Assembly: GCA_030248065.1 (NCBI GenBank)
Contig: JASAMV010004258.1
Location: 1 to 64,000 of the forward strand
Reading direction: 5' to 3'
Source: Rhynchonema sp. JSB1_4
Lineage: Eukaryota; Nematoda; Chromadorea; Monhysterida; Xyalidae
Length of the DNA: 64,000 nucleotides
A program made the position numbers and the translations under genes. Below the pieces are notes generated by a model, which worked only from the letters and a program-made list of their open reading frames with translations, was not told the origin of the DNA and made no database searches. Shown piece after piece: positions 37,162-48,276 of this stretch (the stretch's first letter is position 1; the number at the start of each line of letters is the position of its first letter).

Positions 37162-39270
37162 GGTTATTTGGGTTGGGAATGTTGTATTATTGCTGAAATG
37201 GAGTCGGAATGGGTAAAAAGGTTCGGTAACTACTTGCTTCGTGACCGAATCAAAACTGCTGATTGACCCGGTACCAAACGTTATTACTGGCAGGGGACGT
37301 CTTTTGCCAAAGTTAGGACCCGATACGGGACTGATTATCAAGTTTGACACCGAAATATTTTGGCACAACTGACCGATTGTGTAAAAATATTGTAATGCAC
37401 ACAAATCTGGCTTGCTGATGTTCCACGAATACTTCGAATGAACCGCAACAGCGACTAACTGAACAGATTTCAATTGAGTGTCGATTAAATACCGTGAAAG
37501 GAACGGGCGCAGCGTAACATTTTGCACAGGAAACGGAAACCCAGTTTTCGCGTGGGTAACATAATTCGTGGATCAATTTGGCAAAACGATGATCACAATG
37601 CGATTAACGATAATGCAACCAAGCAGCAACAACGCCTGATGGCAGTACGGTAGTGTGCCTGTACGTGGGGCGCAAAAATGCCGTTGAAAAAACAGTGGCA
37701 AAACACCGCTACCCCGCGACCTAGTGACATGTTTTTGTATTCACGACGCGAAGTTTTTGTGTAGCTTGTCCTTGAAGCGGCACGTTTTTCTGGCGCATCA
37801 GGTCGCACTGATGTATAAAAACATGCATACCATACGCAGACGTCTGAATTCTGGGCAAGGAAGAAAAAGTTAGGACAAAAAATTCGAGCACATGGGCATA
37901 CACTGTCGCCAGCACGTCTGCTTTGCCCAAATGATAAAAGTATCACAGTGACTCATGACCACATCTTGAAACGTGCATGTTTGGAATGTTGTGTATTATT
38001 GCAATTTATGCTGGTTCATTGATCAAACGATATTCTGGGGTGACGGAACAGCGATTACCATTAACGTTCGTCGCGTTTCTGTGTATCGTCATAAGTAGCA
38101 GAATACCATCAACATAAAACGTCAACATTTTCAACCGCTATTTTATTTTACGAATTTTTATCAATATACGTCTGAAAAGGACGTTGACTACGTTATCAAA
38201 TTTATTCCCAAAATTTCACAATTTCCAAAACTTTCAATATTTACGGCTGGACCACGCTATTCAGACTGTATCCAGTTTTTGGGTAACCACAGATACGGAT
38301 ATCGTTACGTTCTGGACAAAAGGGTACCCACCAGCTGAATACACAAGTCCACACAGAACAATGTTGGACTAAAGATATAAAGATCAAATTGTCGGAGCAA
38401 ATTGTATCATCATAAATATGGCATGTTTATTATTGATGTGAGTCTATCTAAAACAACACCAAGCAAGACGATAAAGACTAGAAACATGTGAACAGAACCA
38501 ACCGGTCATAACAATTATTATAGCACTATCTAACAGTAGCTGATGTCGCAGCAATGCTGATACAATGGTACAACCGATGACTAATGAATGAGATTTGAAT
38601 GGAAACTATAAAGAATGGCGGTTATAAAACTCGCACAGAAGCGGGATTATGCTCCTGCACAAAATGTGAAGCGCAAAATAGGAATCGAGCAGAGGCGGCT
38701 CACACTCTTGGGTATGAATCGTCGTTCAAAAGTCAAAATGCAAAAATATAATATCCTAACAAAACCGAGACAAATGTATGTGACACCTAAAACACCAACC
38801 GAATTCAACCTACACAGCAACAATTTGTACCCCGTTTAGGAATTCTTGGGAGAAAGGGCTAAAAATACAGTGAGCTAAATTGTAAATATACAATAATCAC
38901 GGTGTTGGTGCGCCGTACACGCATGCAAACAATTAGGCACAAAACCGACGAAAATACACTAGATTGAGCTCGAAGAAGCGCACCAGTAACTTGAGTAATA
39001 CGATTGACTTTGGTATACACTAGGTTTGATTATTATGCTGATAAACATAATACTGCAGTGAGTGATACGGAGATACGACGAAAGTACAGTCCTACCAAAA
39101 AGAACGCGAAAATACAACAAAGGCAAAACAATAATCTCACTTTTTTCAATTATCTCATTATGAGACTCTGTGAGACTTCCAATGAAAGAATGCTCACTCA
39201 TTGCAAAAATCTGTGGCGCTTGCCACTCTGATGCGTTGTTTTCGAAAAAACAATGGCAAACCGATCCGCG
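37162..39270. other. Between collagen and ZIP genes
   Basis: Presumed collagen promoter and ZIP 3' flank. No gene was recognised. The 37162-37527 minus-strand open frame continues the collagen frame but shows no family signature. Confidence 0.5.
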
Positions 39271-42200
39271 TCACTCAAGTATAATATCGCCGCCGTAACG
39301 CGCCAACAAATACATGAGAATCAATCCAGTGAACACGCCGGCACTCTGCAAGGCCAACACCAAAAGGGCACGACTGCGACTGCGACCGAGTTGACGCGAC
39401 ACTGCTTGGTTCATCTCGGGGATCTGTGCGATAACAACAGAGTCACATTTGATTCCACAAACGAAACAGACCCACTTGAAGCGAGACCACGTGCACATTA
39501 GAATTTTCGAAAACCCCCTTTATGTCTATGTCGGGTGGGACGCGACCGTTTGAGCTCAGAAACCATGTTTGGACAAAAAGCTAATCCTGTGGTGCGTGTC
39601 AGCACCACATTAAGTAGCATTTGCCAACAACGAAGACCCCATCACGAACGCACCATGCTTGCGAGACTGATGTAGAGGAACATGCCACCAGATATGGCGA
39701 ACACGTAGGGTGTCATCGCGAACAACTGCTCGAGTGTCAGCACTCCGATGACAAAGCCGACGTAACAGGACAACGCTGACAACAGATTGTAGGTCAGTGC
39801 TTGTCGCAGACTCATGCCAGCGCTCACAAGGATTGCCACGTCGCCTGTGATGTTTCATGACGTCAAATATAATCAGCAAGCAGCATCGAAACTTAAAGGG
39901 CGGTACAAACGCCTCACCGGGCCGGAACCGGCCCTGGGGGTGGCTCCAAAACTAGGTAAATCACGGGTAACATCTTGGCTTCTAGAAGGCCTACAAAATA
40001 AATGGCTGTCTGAACAAGGCTGCAGACAGAGCAAGCTATTCATCACGTCCGTGGATCTGGTTAAAACAAAAAAGCTCCTGTCCCTGAAAAGACAGGAGCT
40101 AAGGGCCATAATAGGTGTGTTCACTGGTCACTGTGCTGTAAAAAAGCACATGCACACAATCGGTCTGACCGACAATCCCATCTGTGACGGATGCGGGCTG
40201 GAAGTTGAGTCAGCAGAACATTTTCTCTGCAGTTGCCCCAAATACCGATATCAGCGTATCCACACGCTGGGCGGTCCAACGGTGACTTGCGAAGATGTGC
40301 AGGATACCAAACTGCAGTATATAACTGCGTTTATGAAAAGATCACTTAGGTTTGATGAACAGTAAGACATTCCGCAAACAAAATGAACTGGAACATTAGG
40401 TGCTAACATTTGCAACACAACCTTTTCTTCTCCTTCCAGAGTCTACAGCCATTCTTTTCCAAGGGCAAGGCGCAATAGTCGATGAACAATTCGACTCGAG
40501 CGTTTGGATCGCGAAAGCGGACCTGGCCCACAAATATTCATTCATTCAGCATCGAAACTGAATGCAAAAGCCACTACAACGGTCGGACCACACCAAGGGC
40601 AAAGCCAGTTTTGCGGTAGTTTCCTATGTACGTGGTTGACAAAATATTTCAATCAACCAACCAAGTTCGTGCGGGAACTCCTCGGCAAGCACGGCTAGGG
40701 AGACACTGACACCAGTGAGTGGACCGGTCGTGAATGCGGCTCCAATCGACAATCCATCTGGATGCAAATAACAAATGCATGAATGGCAGAGCTAATTGAC
40801 AAAAACAAAGCCAAACAGACATAAATTCTAACCTACCAACTAAATTATGCAGTCCATCGCCGAATATGATCATCCACGCCACTGTTGCAATCACGCTGTC
40901 GCCACGTTTGAAGTCAACGTCGTGGTCATGTGCACACACACCGTGTGCCTGGCATAATGCAAAATAGTGAAGAGGTGAATCAGAATATTACATATTAGTG
41001 ACCGCTTTTAGACCATGTCGGTCAACCCACTCAGCCAACAGAATTGTAGCAATAAGCTGAACCCTGCCCAGCCGACCTGTCGTTCATTTTCAGCACACGT
41101 CAGCGACTTCCAACTGGTTGCCCGTCCGTCCTCGTCCACGTGTGGCTCATATCCCTCCATCAACACGTCATCTGGGTCGTTGTCGTCTATGACTGGCGCT
41201 GATGTATAAGTCACCTGTGAAACAACAGTTAATCGATGAAACATTAAATCAGGACGCACACCGAGGGTTCAGGCCAAGTCAACTTCATGAGGACGATCAT
41301 CACTCAAACGCAGATGTTCACAGTATTCATTTCAGATGGCCTGTCTTTTTCACGGTTAGTTGTGGACAGACTATGTAGAGAATGAATTTGACCAGCAAAA
41401 AGGTTGAAAAATTTATTATGTGAATGGTGGAACAGCGGCGCTGGTCAAAAACAGCCCTCCAACTTAATCGTTGGCTGCACTGCACACACGCCCGCTCAAA
41501 GTTGATCACGTCGCTCGTCACACACACACACTCACCCGTTGCACTTGATCCGTGACAGCAACGGCCTTACAGTTGCCGTCCGGCGAACATTCCTTGGTGC
41601 CACAACACGTCCGATTATGTGATTCGGTAATGAGCAACTCATGGTCGTTGGCAGCACAAGTGACGGTCATGCTGCTCACGCGCGATGCTGCGCCTGTACA
41701 CAGCAGTTAGACATGATCTTTTTAAATTCTGAGTTATATGAGCTTCGCGACGTGACATTGGATACGATCGTATCTGTCCCTACCCTATCAGTTGACTTTT
41801 ATTTTCGAAGGACATTCATAATTTTGCTGATGCCAAGCCAGTGATTTCGATTCGATTAGCGCAAGGTATATTTTCAGATGGAAAAGAACCGTCTTTCCGT
41901 AAAAAAACCGAAAAAACGGGTCCATCTTTTAAACCAAAAATAAAGTTAAGTAAAAAAACAGGGCAAAATTTTGTCCAACGTTTGACAAAATGGCATTTTT
42001 GAACTCACCTTTCAGCATTCTGGAGGTTTATCAATGCCGAAATGCCATCTAGAGGTTGGAACCAATGTAACCAGGAGATTTTGAACAGTTTCTGCGTCTT
42101 CAATAATGGTCTTTGCACTATGCTTCACAGCAATTTTTGGCTGAACCTGTTATTTACCTGCCCTGTACTGGAAAGTTGTCCTCTGGAAATTTTTCGTTTT

Positions 42201-43605
42201 TTTTTCAGAAAAACAAAGGACAGGTTTTTTTCGCAACTGTAGCGTAAAGGTTCTTCTCAAGACCCAAAAAATCTATTGTATGCTGGTCGAAGCAGTCAGC
42301 AACAGCAGTATCAGCAAACCCCTTTATATCTTTGGTTCAAAATATCACGCGACAGAGACGGACCAGATGAGACCCAATATCCAAGTTTACCGTCCTTTAT
42401 TCAATTCAGTGCAATATTACCGTTCAAAGTTTTCGCCGCATTCACGTCTTGGTTTGGTTTCGCGTCAAAAGCTGCCTGAGCGCTCAACTGCCGCTCGAAA
42501 TGCTGACGCTGTTGGTGTAGTTCACGATCGCGTTTTCGAACCTGGATATTTTAGCTTTTCTTAATGTAAAACATCGCATAAATGGCTCTACCACAGCTCG
42601 CATCGCCATCCCATGGAGCTTCGACTTCAAGTCAGGCTTTGGCTGCACTTGTTTTCGGGCTTAGGCTCAGCACACCAAGCGCATTTGATAGGTGTCTGTG
42701 CAGCCTAAGCCTGAAACGCAACCAAATAATGCCATGCCAACACTTGGGTTAGATTTCGCATCGCTACGCGAGCTGTGCAGTAGCCAAAAAACTTATTGAA
42801 ACAAAATACCTTGCGATGTTCAATGATGAGTTTGAGCAGCTTGTCGGTAAAAAAGAACAGGTAGATGCCGGCAATGGCGAACCAAGCGATGGACAGGTAA
42901 TGATGACTCGGGTCGCTGTCAGGTAACGAAAATGCCTGCGTGCAAAATATTGAAATAGAAAAACGGTTCGGCCGTCAAACCTGGTCTCTCAAGTTTCAAG
43001 AAGCCGGTATCAAACTTTATAGAATCTCTATAAGTCCCATCAGTCTTTTGCACCGTTTAAAGGTGTACGTACATACTGATTCTTAATTTCAACGAGCGTG
43101 AAAGTAGCAAACACGGTTGATAATGACAAACAGCATTGATCACAATGGTCGAACGAAACTGCGAGATGCGACCAACTCGCTCAATGAAAATAATCAGCGA
43201 GTTTGAGACCAGCACAAGCCGCCACAACAATTCAAAGTGCAATCGACCAACTTGTGGCAACAAATGAAAGACGGCACTGCCCGACAGCGATCCGACACCG
43301 AGCCCAACGAGATACGTCAATGCTTTGTGGTACAATCGACGACTGACCAATGGCATTATGCCGATGCCGATCACCGCACATGAACTGATCAACGACACTG
43401 ACAGCAGACCGAGACCCCAGACTGCAATCGAATTATGGTACAATTATTTTACAGTTGAGTGAGACGGAAACAAAACTTGAAAAACGGAAAATGATCATAG
43501 TCACGGCACAAGAGCGAACCTTGCCAAGGCGGCGGGCGTTCGAAAAACTCCGAGGTTGAAACGTTTGCTGTTGAATTGAAACCAGACATGATCATGAGCG
43601 CATTC
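39271..43605 (-). CDS. ZIP metal transporter, SLC39A8/14-like (5' partial)
   Basis: Located exons: about 43605-43520, 43421-43252, 42935-42810, 41693-41536, 41214-41077, 40948-40837, 40757-40662, 39844-39654, 39423-39271 (TGA). The first located membrane segment is [16 protein letters not shown]4 carries DGLHNLVDG (HNxxD). TM5 has EEFPHELGD, the variant with Glu for the usual first His that marks the ZIP8/ZIP14 branch, importers of Zn, Mn, Fe and Cd. The C-terminus is [11 protein letters not shown] and an [12 protein letters not shown] end. A short HDHD stretch lies in the cytosolic loop. The phase of 42810 to 41693 does not match by one base, so a micro-exon is probably missed. Signal peptide and first exons were not found; repeats begin just upstream. 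Confidence 0.85.
39881..40559 (+). mobile_element. 5'-truncated LINE fragment in a ZIP intron
   Basis: On the plus strand (antisense to ZIP) 39894-40365 encodes the C-terminal end of a non-LTR retrotransposon polyprotein: [25 protein letters not shown] and a zinc-knuckle-like [22 protein letters not shown] 13-bp direct repeat CAGCATCGAAACT lies at 39881-39893 and 40547-40559, and ATTCATTCATT precedes the second copy. This fits target-primed insertion of a 653-bp truncated element with a short simple-repeat tail. Reverse transcriptase is absent, so it is dead. Its left end lies about 36 bp from the acceptor of exon 39844-39654. Confidence 0.85.
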
Positions 43606-43828
43606 CTGTTGTTTGCCAATGCCAGTTAATAAATGCAGACTGCAACTGCGCCGCACAATGATCCTTGTTTGGGCAGGGGCGGCAGGGCGAGACGAGTGAC
43701 GAAAAAAGCCTTGAAAAAACCAGATGCCGTATTGTCGGAAATAAAAACCCGGGGATTCTGTGTCTTGTCACCCAGGGTCATTTGGCATATTTGGCATCTG
43801 TGGGGTTCTATTTTATGGGGGCTGGGGG

Positions 43829-44189
43829 CAGTGTAGTTCCTGGTCCGGCGCGGCGGTTAGTGTACCTACCCCTTTTTTCCGTGCGGCGGTTAGCGTACCT
43901 CCCTGGGGGAAGTGGGGGTGGAGGACCCAAATCCAGGAAAAAGTCACTTTTTGAGGTTGAAAATTTGACCGATTTTTTTGCCTCATTTTGGAAAAAATTC
44001 TCCATAAAAAAAGTATTTTGGCGACTTTTGACATAATTGACCTAAAAAAATCACCCATTTTAAAAATGCCAATTTCAGGCAAAATTGAGGCGGTTAGTGT
44101 ACCTGGCGCGGCGGTTAGTGTACTAGTGTACCTTGGTCGCGGCGGTTAGTGTACCTTAGGGGGGACCCCCTCCCCCAGAAACTACAGTG
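43829..44189. mobile_element. hAT-like non-autonomous element, CAGTG family, copy 1
   Basis: Termini CAGTGTAGTTCCTGG and CCAGAAACTACAGTG, flanked by identical 8-bp direct repeats GCTGGGGG (43821-43828 and 44190-44197). CAGTG ends and an 8-bp duplication are hAT superfamily hallmarks. The interior has AAAATTGACC/GGCCTAAAAATG-type palindromic text and two GCGGTTAGTGTACC blocks. No transposase. Confidence 0.85.
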
Positions 44190-44332
44190 GCTGGGGGGGC
44201 ACTGTAGTGAGTGGCTGAGGGATTCCGCCCTAAGGGGTTCGGTTTCGGTAAGGTATCTGTAGCTCGAGTCAACCTTCAGGGGGGCATGCTGTAGCTGGGG
44301 AGTGGGGGAGCCCCCCTAGGTACAGAGTAGAT

Positions 44333-44744
44333 TATACTTGCGTATTGTTCCGCAAAATATATTTTTCGAAAAAAACCGTTTTTTCGGAAAAAAAACGTTT
44401 TTTTCCAAATATTTTTCCAGTACTTAAGGATACCCATGGTCCAAAAACGCCTATTTTGGAAAAAATTTTGTCGGGAAATGGCCTGAAACATGCTAAAAAT
44501 GCACTTGGAGATTAAAAAGTGCTCATTTTGAACTGTTTAGCACCGATTTACATTAGTTTTGACAACATCCTTTCGTAACCCTTGAAAATATTTCGGAAAT
44601 TTTTGGAAAAAAACCGTTTTTTTCAAAAGTTGCCACTTGGAAAAATTTCCGGAAAAAATAAAAACGTATTTTTCCGGGCCTCGGAAAAAACGGTTTTTTT
44701 CGGTTTTTTCGAAAAAAAACGGTTTTTTCCGGCCCGCAAGTATA
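44333..44744. mobile_element. hAT-like MITE, TATACTTGCG family, copy 1
   Basis: A 412-bp element with ends TATACTTGCG and CGCAAGTATA, flanked by GAGTAGAT (44325-44332) and GAGTAGGT (44745-44752), an 8-bp duplication with one mismatch. Subterminal AAAAACCGTTTTTT palindromes are repeated on both sides. It is nearly identical to 58977-59395. Confidence 0.88.
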
Positions 44745-46264
44745 GAGTAGGTTACGTAGGTAGGTCGACGCTCCATCCTGGTACAGTACGTTGGTCGCCC
44801 CGCCGCCCCCGGCTGGTGTAGGTTGCGATTTTTGGTTCGAAATGGCTCAAAATCTATATTTTTCACTCCAAAAAGGCGAAAAATCGCGCGCGCGATCTCC
44901 ACAGGTGCACCAGAGATTAGGATCGGGCCGGCGCTTGGCGTAGGCCGGGCCGGAGATTTGGAAGTTTGGGTCGGGCTGGGCAGGACTTGCCGGCCCGAAT
45001 TGTACAAATTTCAAGCCAACAAAATCGCTTTTTGGCCAAAAATCTCAAAAAAAATTGCGCTTGGGGCATAGTATACCGTAAAAACCTAAAACGTTCTTTC
45101 AAATCCCTTCTTAAGTTTTTTTGGGGATTTCTGGGAACAATTTTTCAGGTTCGGCTCAGTGAATTAATGGAGGCCCCCCGGAATAGAGCCCACCGTAACA
45201 GAGCCCCCCAAAATGGGGTCAGTGAATTAATAGAGCCCCCTTCTATTTAGGTTTTACGGTATGCTATATGCCCATTGTGGACTCAAATTGTTCATAGAAA
45301 CCGAATCACAATCAAAAACATAGACATGGTTACCCAATAAACTTTTGCAAATTTTGGCAAAACTCACTGTGCGACTGTGGGCAGAGGTCGCAATCGGGCC
45401 GGGTTTGGCCGGCCCGGCCCGACCCGACCCGAACCCCCAAACTTCCGGCCCGGCCCGACCCGAATTTTTGGCTCAGATTTTAACCCAATTTTTGTGATAA
45501 TTTTTCTGATAATTTTTGAATCTGTTTTTTTTTATTGAAAATAAATTGTTTTCAATGGTGTGGCTGGGGGGTGGGGTCACCCCTTAGGTACAGTAGGCAG
45601 GTAGATTGACGCGCCATCCTGGTACAGTAGGTAGGTATCCCCCCGGCTGCTACAGTAGGTTGCTATTTTTAGCTCAAAATGGTCTGAAATCGAAATTTTT
45701 TACTCCAGCGCGATGCGCGCGAAATTGGCGTTTTAGAGCACATTTTCATCAAAATTTAGAGATGAAAAATTTTGTTCCCCCCTAACTCGGCCGGTACAGT
45801 AGGTAGGTTGATTGTAGGCCTTTCTGGTGGTACAGTAGGTTGATTGCACGCCTGGGTAGCCACACCACTGATTGTTTTCCATGAAAAAGTCGTCAGATAG
45901 ACAATACTGATCACTTACTTGCCGAATCCGTCAGAAATTTTAGTATTTTTGACAAAAAAATCCCTACTTTTTCAGTAAATTAAGTCACTTCAGAAGCTTC
46001 GGGCCGGGGTGCCCGGCCCGAGGTCGGGCCGGCCCGATTGCGACCTCTGGCTCTGACTGTGGGTTACTTACTACATTGTTTTTTGGATCATTATCAAATT
46101 CAAATTCAAATTTTATCTGCACGCTTTCGCAAAGACCTTTATTATCGTTTTTTTCTTTTGACCTCAAAATCGGGACGGGCCGGGCCGCGATTTTGGAAAG
46201 TTTCGGTCAGTCGATGAACGCAACGCATCGCATCGCAGCAGACGGCAGATCGATCGCACCGATC

Positions 46265-46600
46265 GCAGCTATGGCTGGGCACAATACCCAATACCCAATA
46301 CCAATACCACCCAATACCAATACCAGTGTTTGGTATTGGTATTGGGTCTAATTCTGGTATTGGGTATTGGTATTGAAGCTGGCCTGGTATTGGTATTGGG
46401 TATTGGTATTGGGTTTCGCCAGGTATTGGGTCAAAACCAATACCCAATACTAACCCAGAAAAACCCAATACCAAACCAATACCAAACCCAATACCTGACT
46501 CAAAACCCAATACCAAACTAATACCAAACCCAATACCAACCCAATACCAGATCAAAAACCCAATACCAAACCAATACTAAGACCAATACCCAATACCAGT
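46265..46600. repeat. CCAATA minisatellite that turns direction
   Basis: The array begins as CCCAATACCAATACC, switches to GGTATTGGGTATTGG at about 46330-46430, then returns to CCAATACC up to 46600. The opposed halves can fold into a long hairpin. A shorter array of the same unit is at 49825-49960. Confidence 0.9.
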
Positions 46601-47206
46601 GTACATAGTTTTTTCAAATAATTTTTAAGGGGAAATTACACCAAAAAAAACAAAACAGCAACTAAAAATGGGGTGGGAGGTACAAGGCAGCACCTAAATT
46701 TTGTCCTTCTTTTTTTCTTTATTCATCATCAACACATCATTTTTGGTTGGAAAGCTTAGAAACAAAAAAATGCGCTGCGCGGCTTTTCATTCCTTTCAAT
46801 AAATTCCATCGAAGCATTTGGTCGAGATCGACAAAAAAAATTGATCTGATTGATTGATTTCGTACACAGTTAGTACCTGGTGTGCTGGTGATAAGATTCA
46901 AAACAAATACATGCTGTACAAGGATCAGTGCAGTTCCTGGTCCGGCGAGGCGGTTAGTGAATCTACCCACTTTGTCGGTGCGGCGGCTAGTACCTCCCTG
47001 TGGGGGAAGGAGGGGGGAAGACCAAAATTCAGGAAAAGTCCTTCTTTGAGGTAAAAAATTTGACCTATTTTTGCCCTTTTTTGGAAAAAAATTCTCTATA
47101 AATAGGGTATTTTGGCGACTTTTGACAACACCCATTTTAGGCCTAAAATGCCCATCTTGGGCTAAAAATGCCTATTTTAGGCAAAAATTGCGGCGGTTAG
47201 TGTACC

Positions 47207-47666
47207 TATACTGTCATAAAGAACCGTTCTTTATTTTTCGTGGAAAAAAAAACCGTTTTTTCCGAAAAAAACCGTTTTTTTCCAAATACTTTTCCAGTAC
47301 TTAAGAACGTAATTTCGAAAAATATAACAATTTCAGTGCAAAATTTGTTCGAAGTGACGAGAGTGCTCTTGAAGAGTGTTGAAGTCAGTCGAAAACACTT
47401 GGTTCACACGCTTTTTGGCCCATTTTGGGCCGATTAATTTTTGTGCTCGAGCCAATTTTTCACTGAAATCGAAAAACTCATCAGTTTTGCATTACAATTT
47501 TTTGGAAAAATTGGAATAAAGTACCGATATTTTTCCGATCAAAAACCGAAAAGGTACCCACGGAAAAATAAATGGAAAAGTATTCGGGTCTCGAAAAGAA
47601 AACGGTTTTTTTTCGGTTTTTTTTTTTTCGGAAAAAAAACCGGTTTTTTTTCCGCCTGCCAGTATA
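47207..47666. mobile_element. hAT-like MITE, TATACTG variant, nested
   Basis: Ends TATACTGTC and GCCAGTATA, flanked by a perfect 8-bp duplication AGTGTACC (47199-47206 and 47667-47674). The host element without it reads GTTAGTGTACCTGG at 44095-44115, a direct empty site. Subterminal AAACCGTTTTTTCC text is shared with the TATACTTGCG copies, but the centre differs. Confidence 0.9.
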
Positions 47667-47741
47667 AGTGTACCTGGTGCGGCGGTTAGTGTACTAGTGT
47701 ACCTTGGTCGCGGCGGTTAGTGTACCTTAGGAGTAGGGTTA

Positions 47742-48230
47742 GAGAGATGTCGGGTGTCGGGTGTCGGGTGCCAAAAAAGTGTAGGTGTCGGGTGTCGGGT
47801 ACCCCCAGATGTCGGGTGTCGGGTTTTTTAGGACCCGACACCCGACAGCCGACACCCGACACTTACGGTTCAAACCATCAGTATTGCTTGAGAGAAGAAT
47901 TTTGAGAGAAAATTTTCTTCGAACCAAATGTTTCCGAAGACGCAGAATGTGACATTTTGGTGTTTATTTCGTGTGAAAATACTTGAATTCAGTAACTTGA
48001 GCCAAAAAATTGCACTCATGATGCAAATGAGCAAAAATTTGCCTGTTTTTGGTCCAAAAACAGGTGTCGGGTGTCGGGTTTTTTTCAAAAACTAGATGTC
48101 GGGTGTCGGGTTTTTTTGCAACTGTCGGGTGTCGGGTGTCGGCTTTTTTTCTGAGATGTCGGGTGTCGGGTGTCGGGTACTTCCAGATGTCGGGTGTCGG
48201 CTGTCGGGTGTCGGGTACCCCCCCGACCTC
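47742..48230 (+). repeat. Heptamer minisatellite TGTCGGG, two blocks
   Basis: Blocks 47742-47863 and 48061-48230 consist of TGTCGGG units (seen as GTCGGGTGTCGGGT) interrupted by TTTTTT-rich or ACCCCC spacers; the end of the first block reverses to CCCGACACCCGAC. About 190 bp of unrelated A/T-rich sequence separates them. It differs from the nematode telomere repeat TTAGGC. Confidence 0.92.
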
Positions 48231-48276
48231 TAACCCTACTTAGGAGGGGACCCCCCTCCCCCCAGGAACTACACTG

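Larger units (their letters stand above)
43606..46925. other. Repeat mosaic upstream of ZIP
   Basis: Apart from the elements listed separately, this stretch carries GCGGCGGTTAGTGTACC repeats (about 43845-43900 and 44085-44160), GTACAGTAGGTAGGT motifs, CGGGCCGG tracts (45395-45465, 45995-46040) and a segment at 45895-46050 that matches the inverted-duplication arms (2140-2330 and 5580-5760). No gene was recognised. The missing 5' exons of ZIP may lie here or beyond. Confidence 0.6.
46926..48276. mobile_element. CAGTG-family element, copy 2, with nested insertions
   Basis: Termini CAGTGCAGTTCCTGGTCCGGCG and CCCCAGGAACTACACTG, with the same interior as 43829-44189 (GACTTTTGACA..CCCATTTTAGGCCTAAAATG, GCGGCGGTTAGTGTACC). 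It is enlarged by a TATACTG-family MITE (47207-47666) and a TGTCGGG minisatellite (47742-48230). Its own 8-bp flanks (ACAAGGAT and ACTAGAAC) do not match well, so that duplication has decayed or the ends were recombined. Confidence 0.7.

Noticed and set aside
36841..37527. Long open frame in phase with collagen exon 1, adding about 120 residues
   Set aside because: Cuticle collagens begin shortly before the membrane anchor, and the extra sequence shows no domain; kept only as an alternative start.
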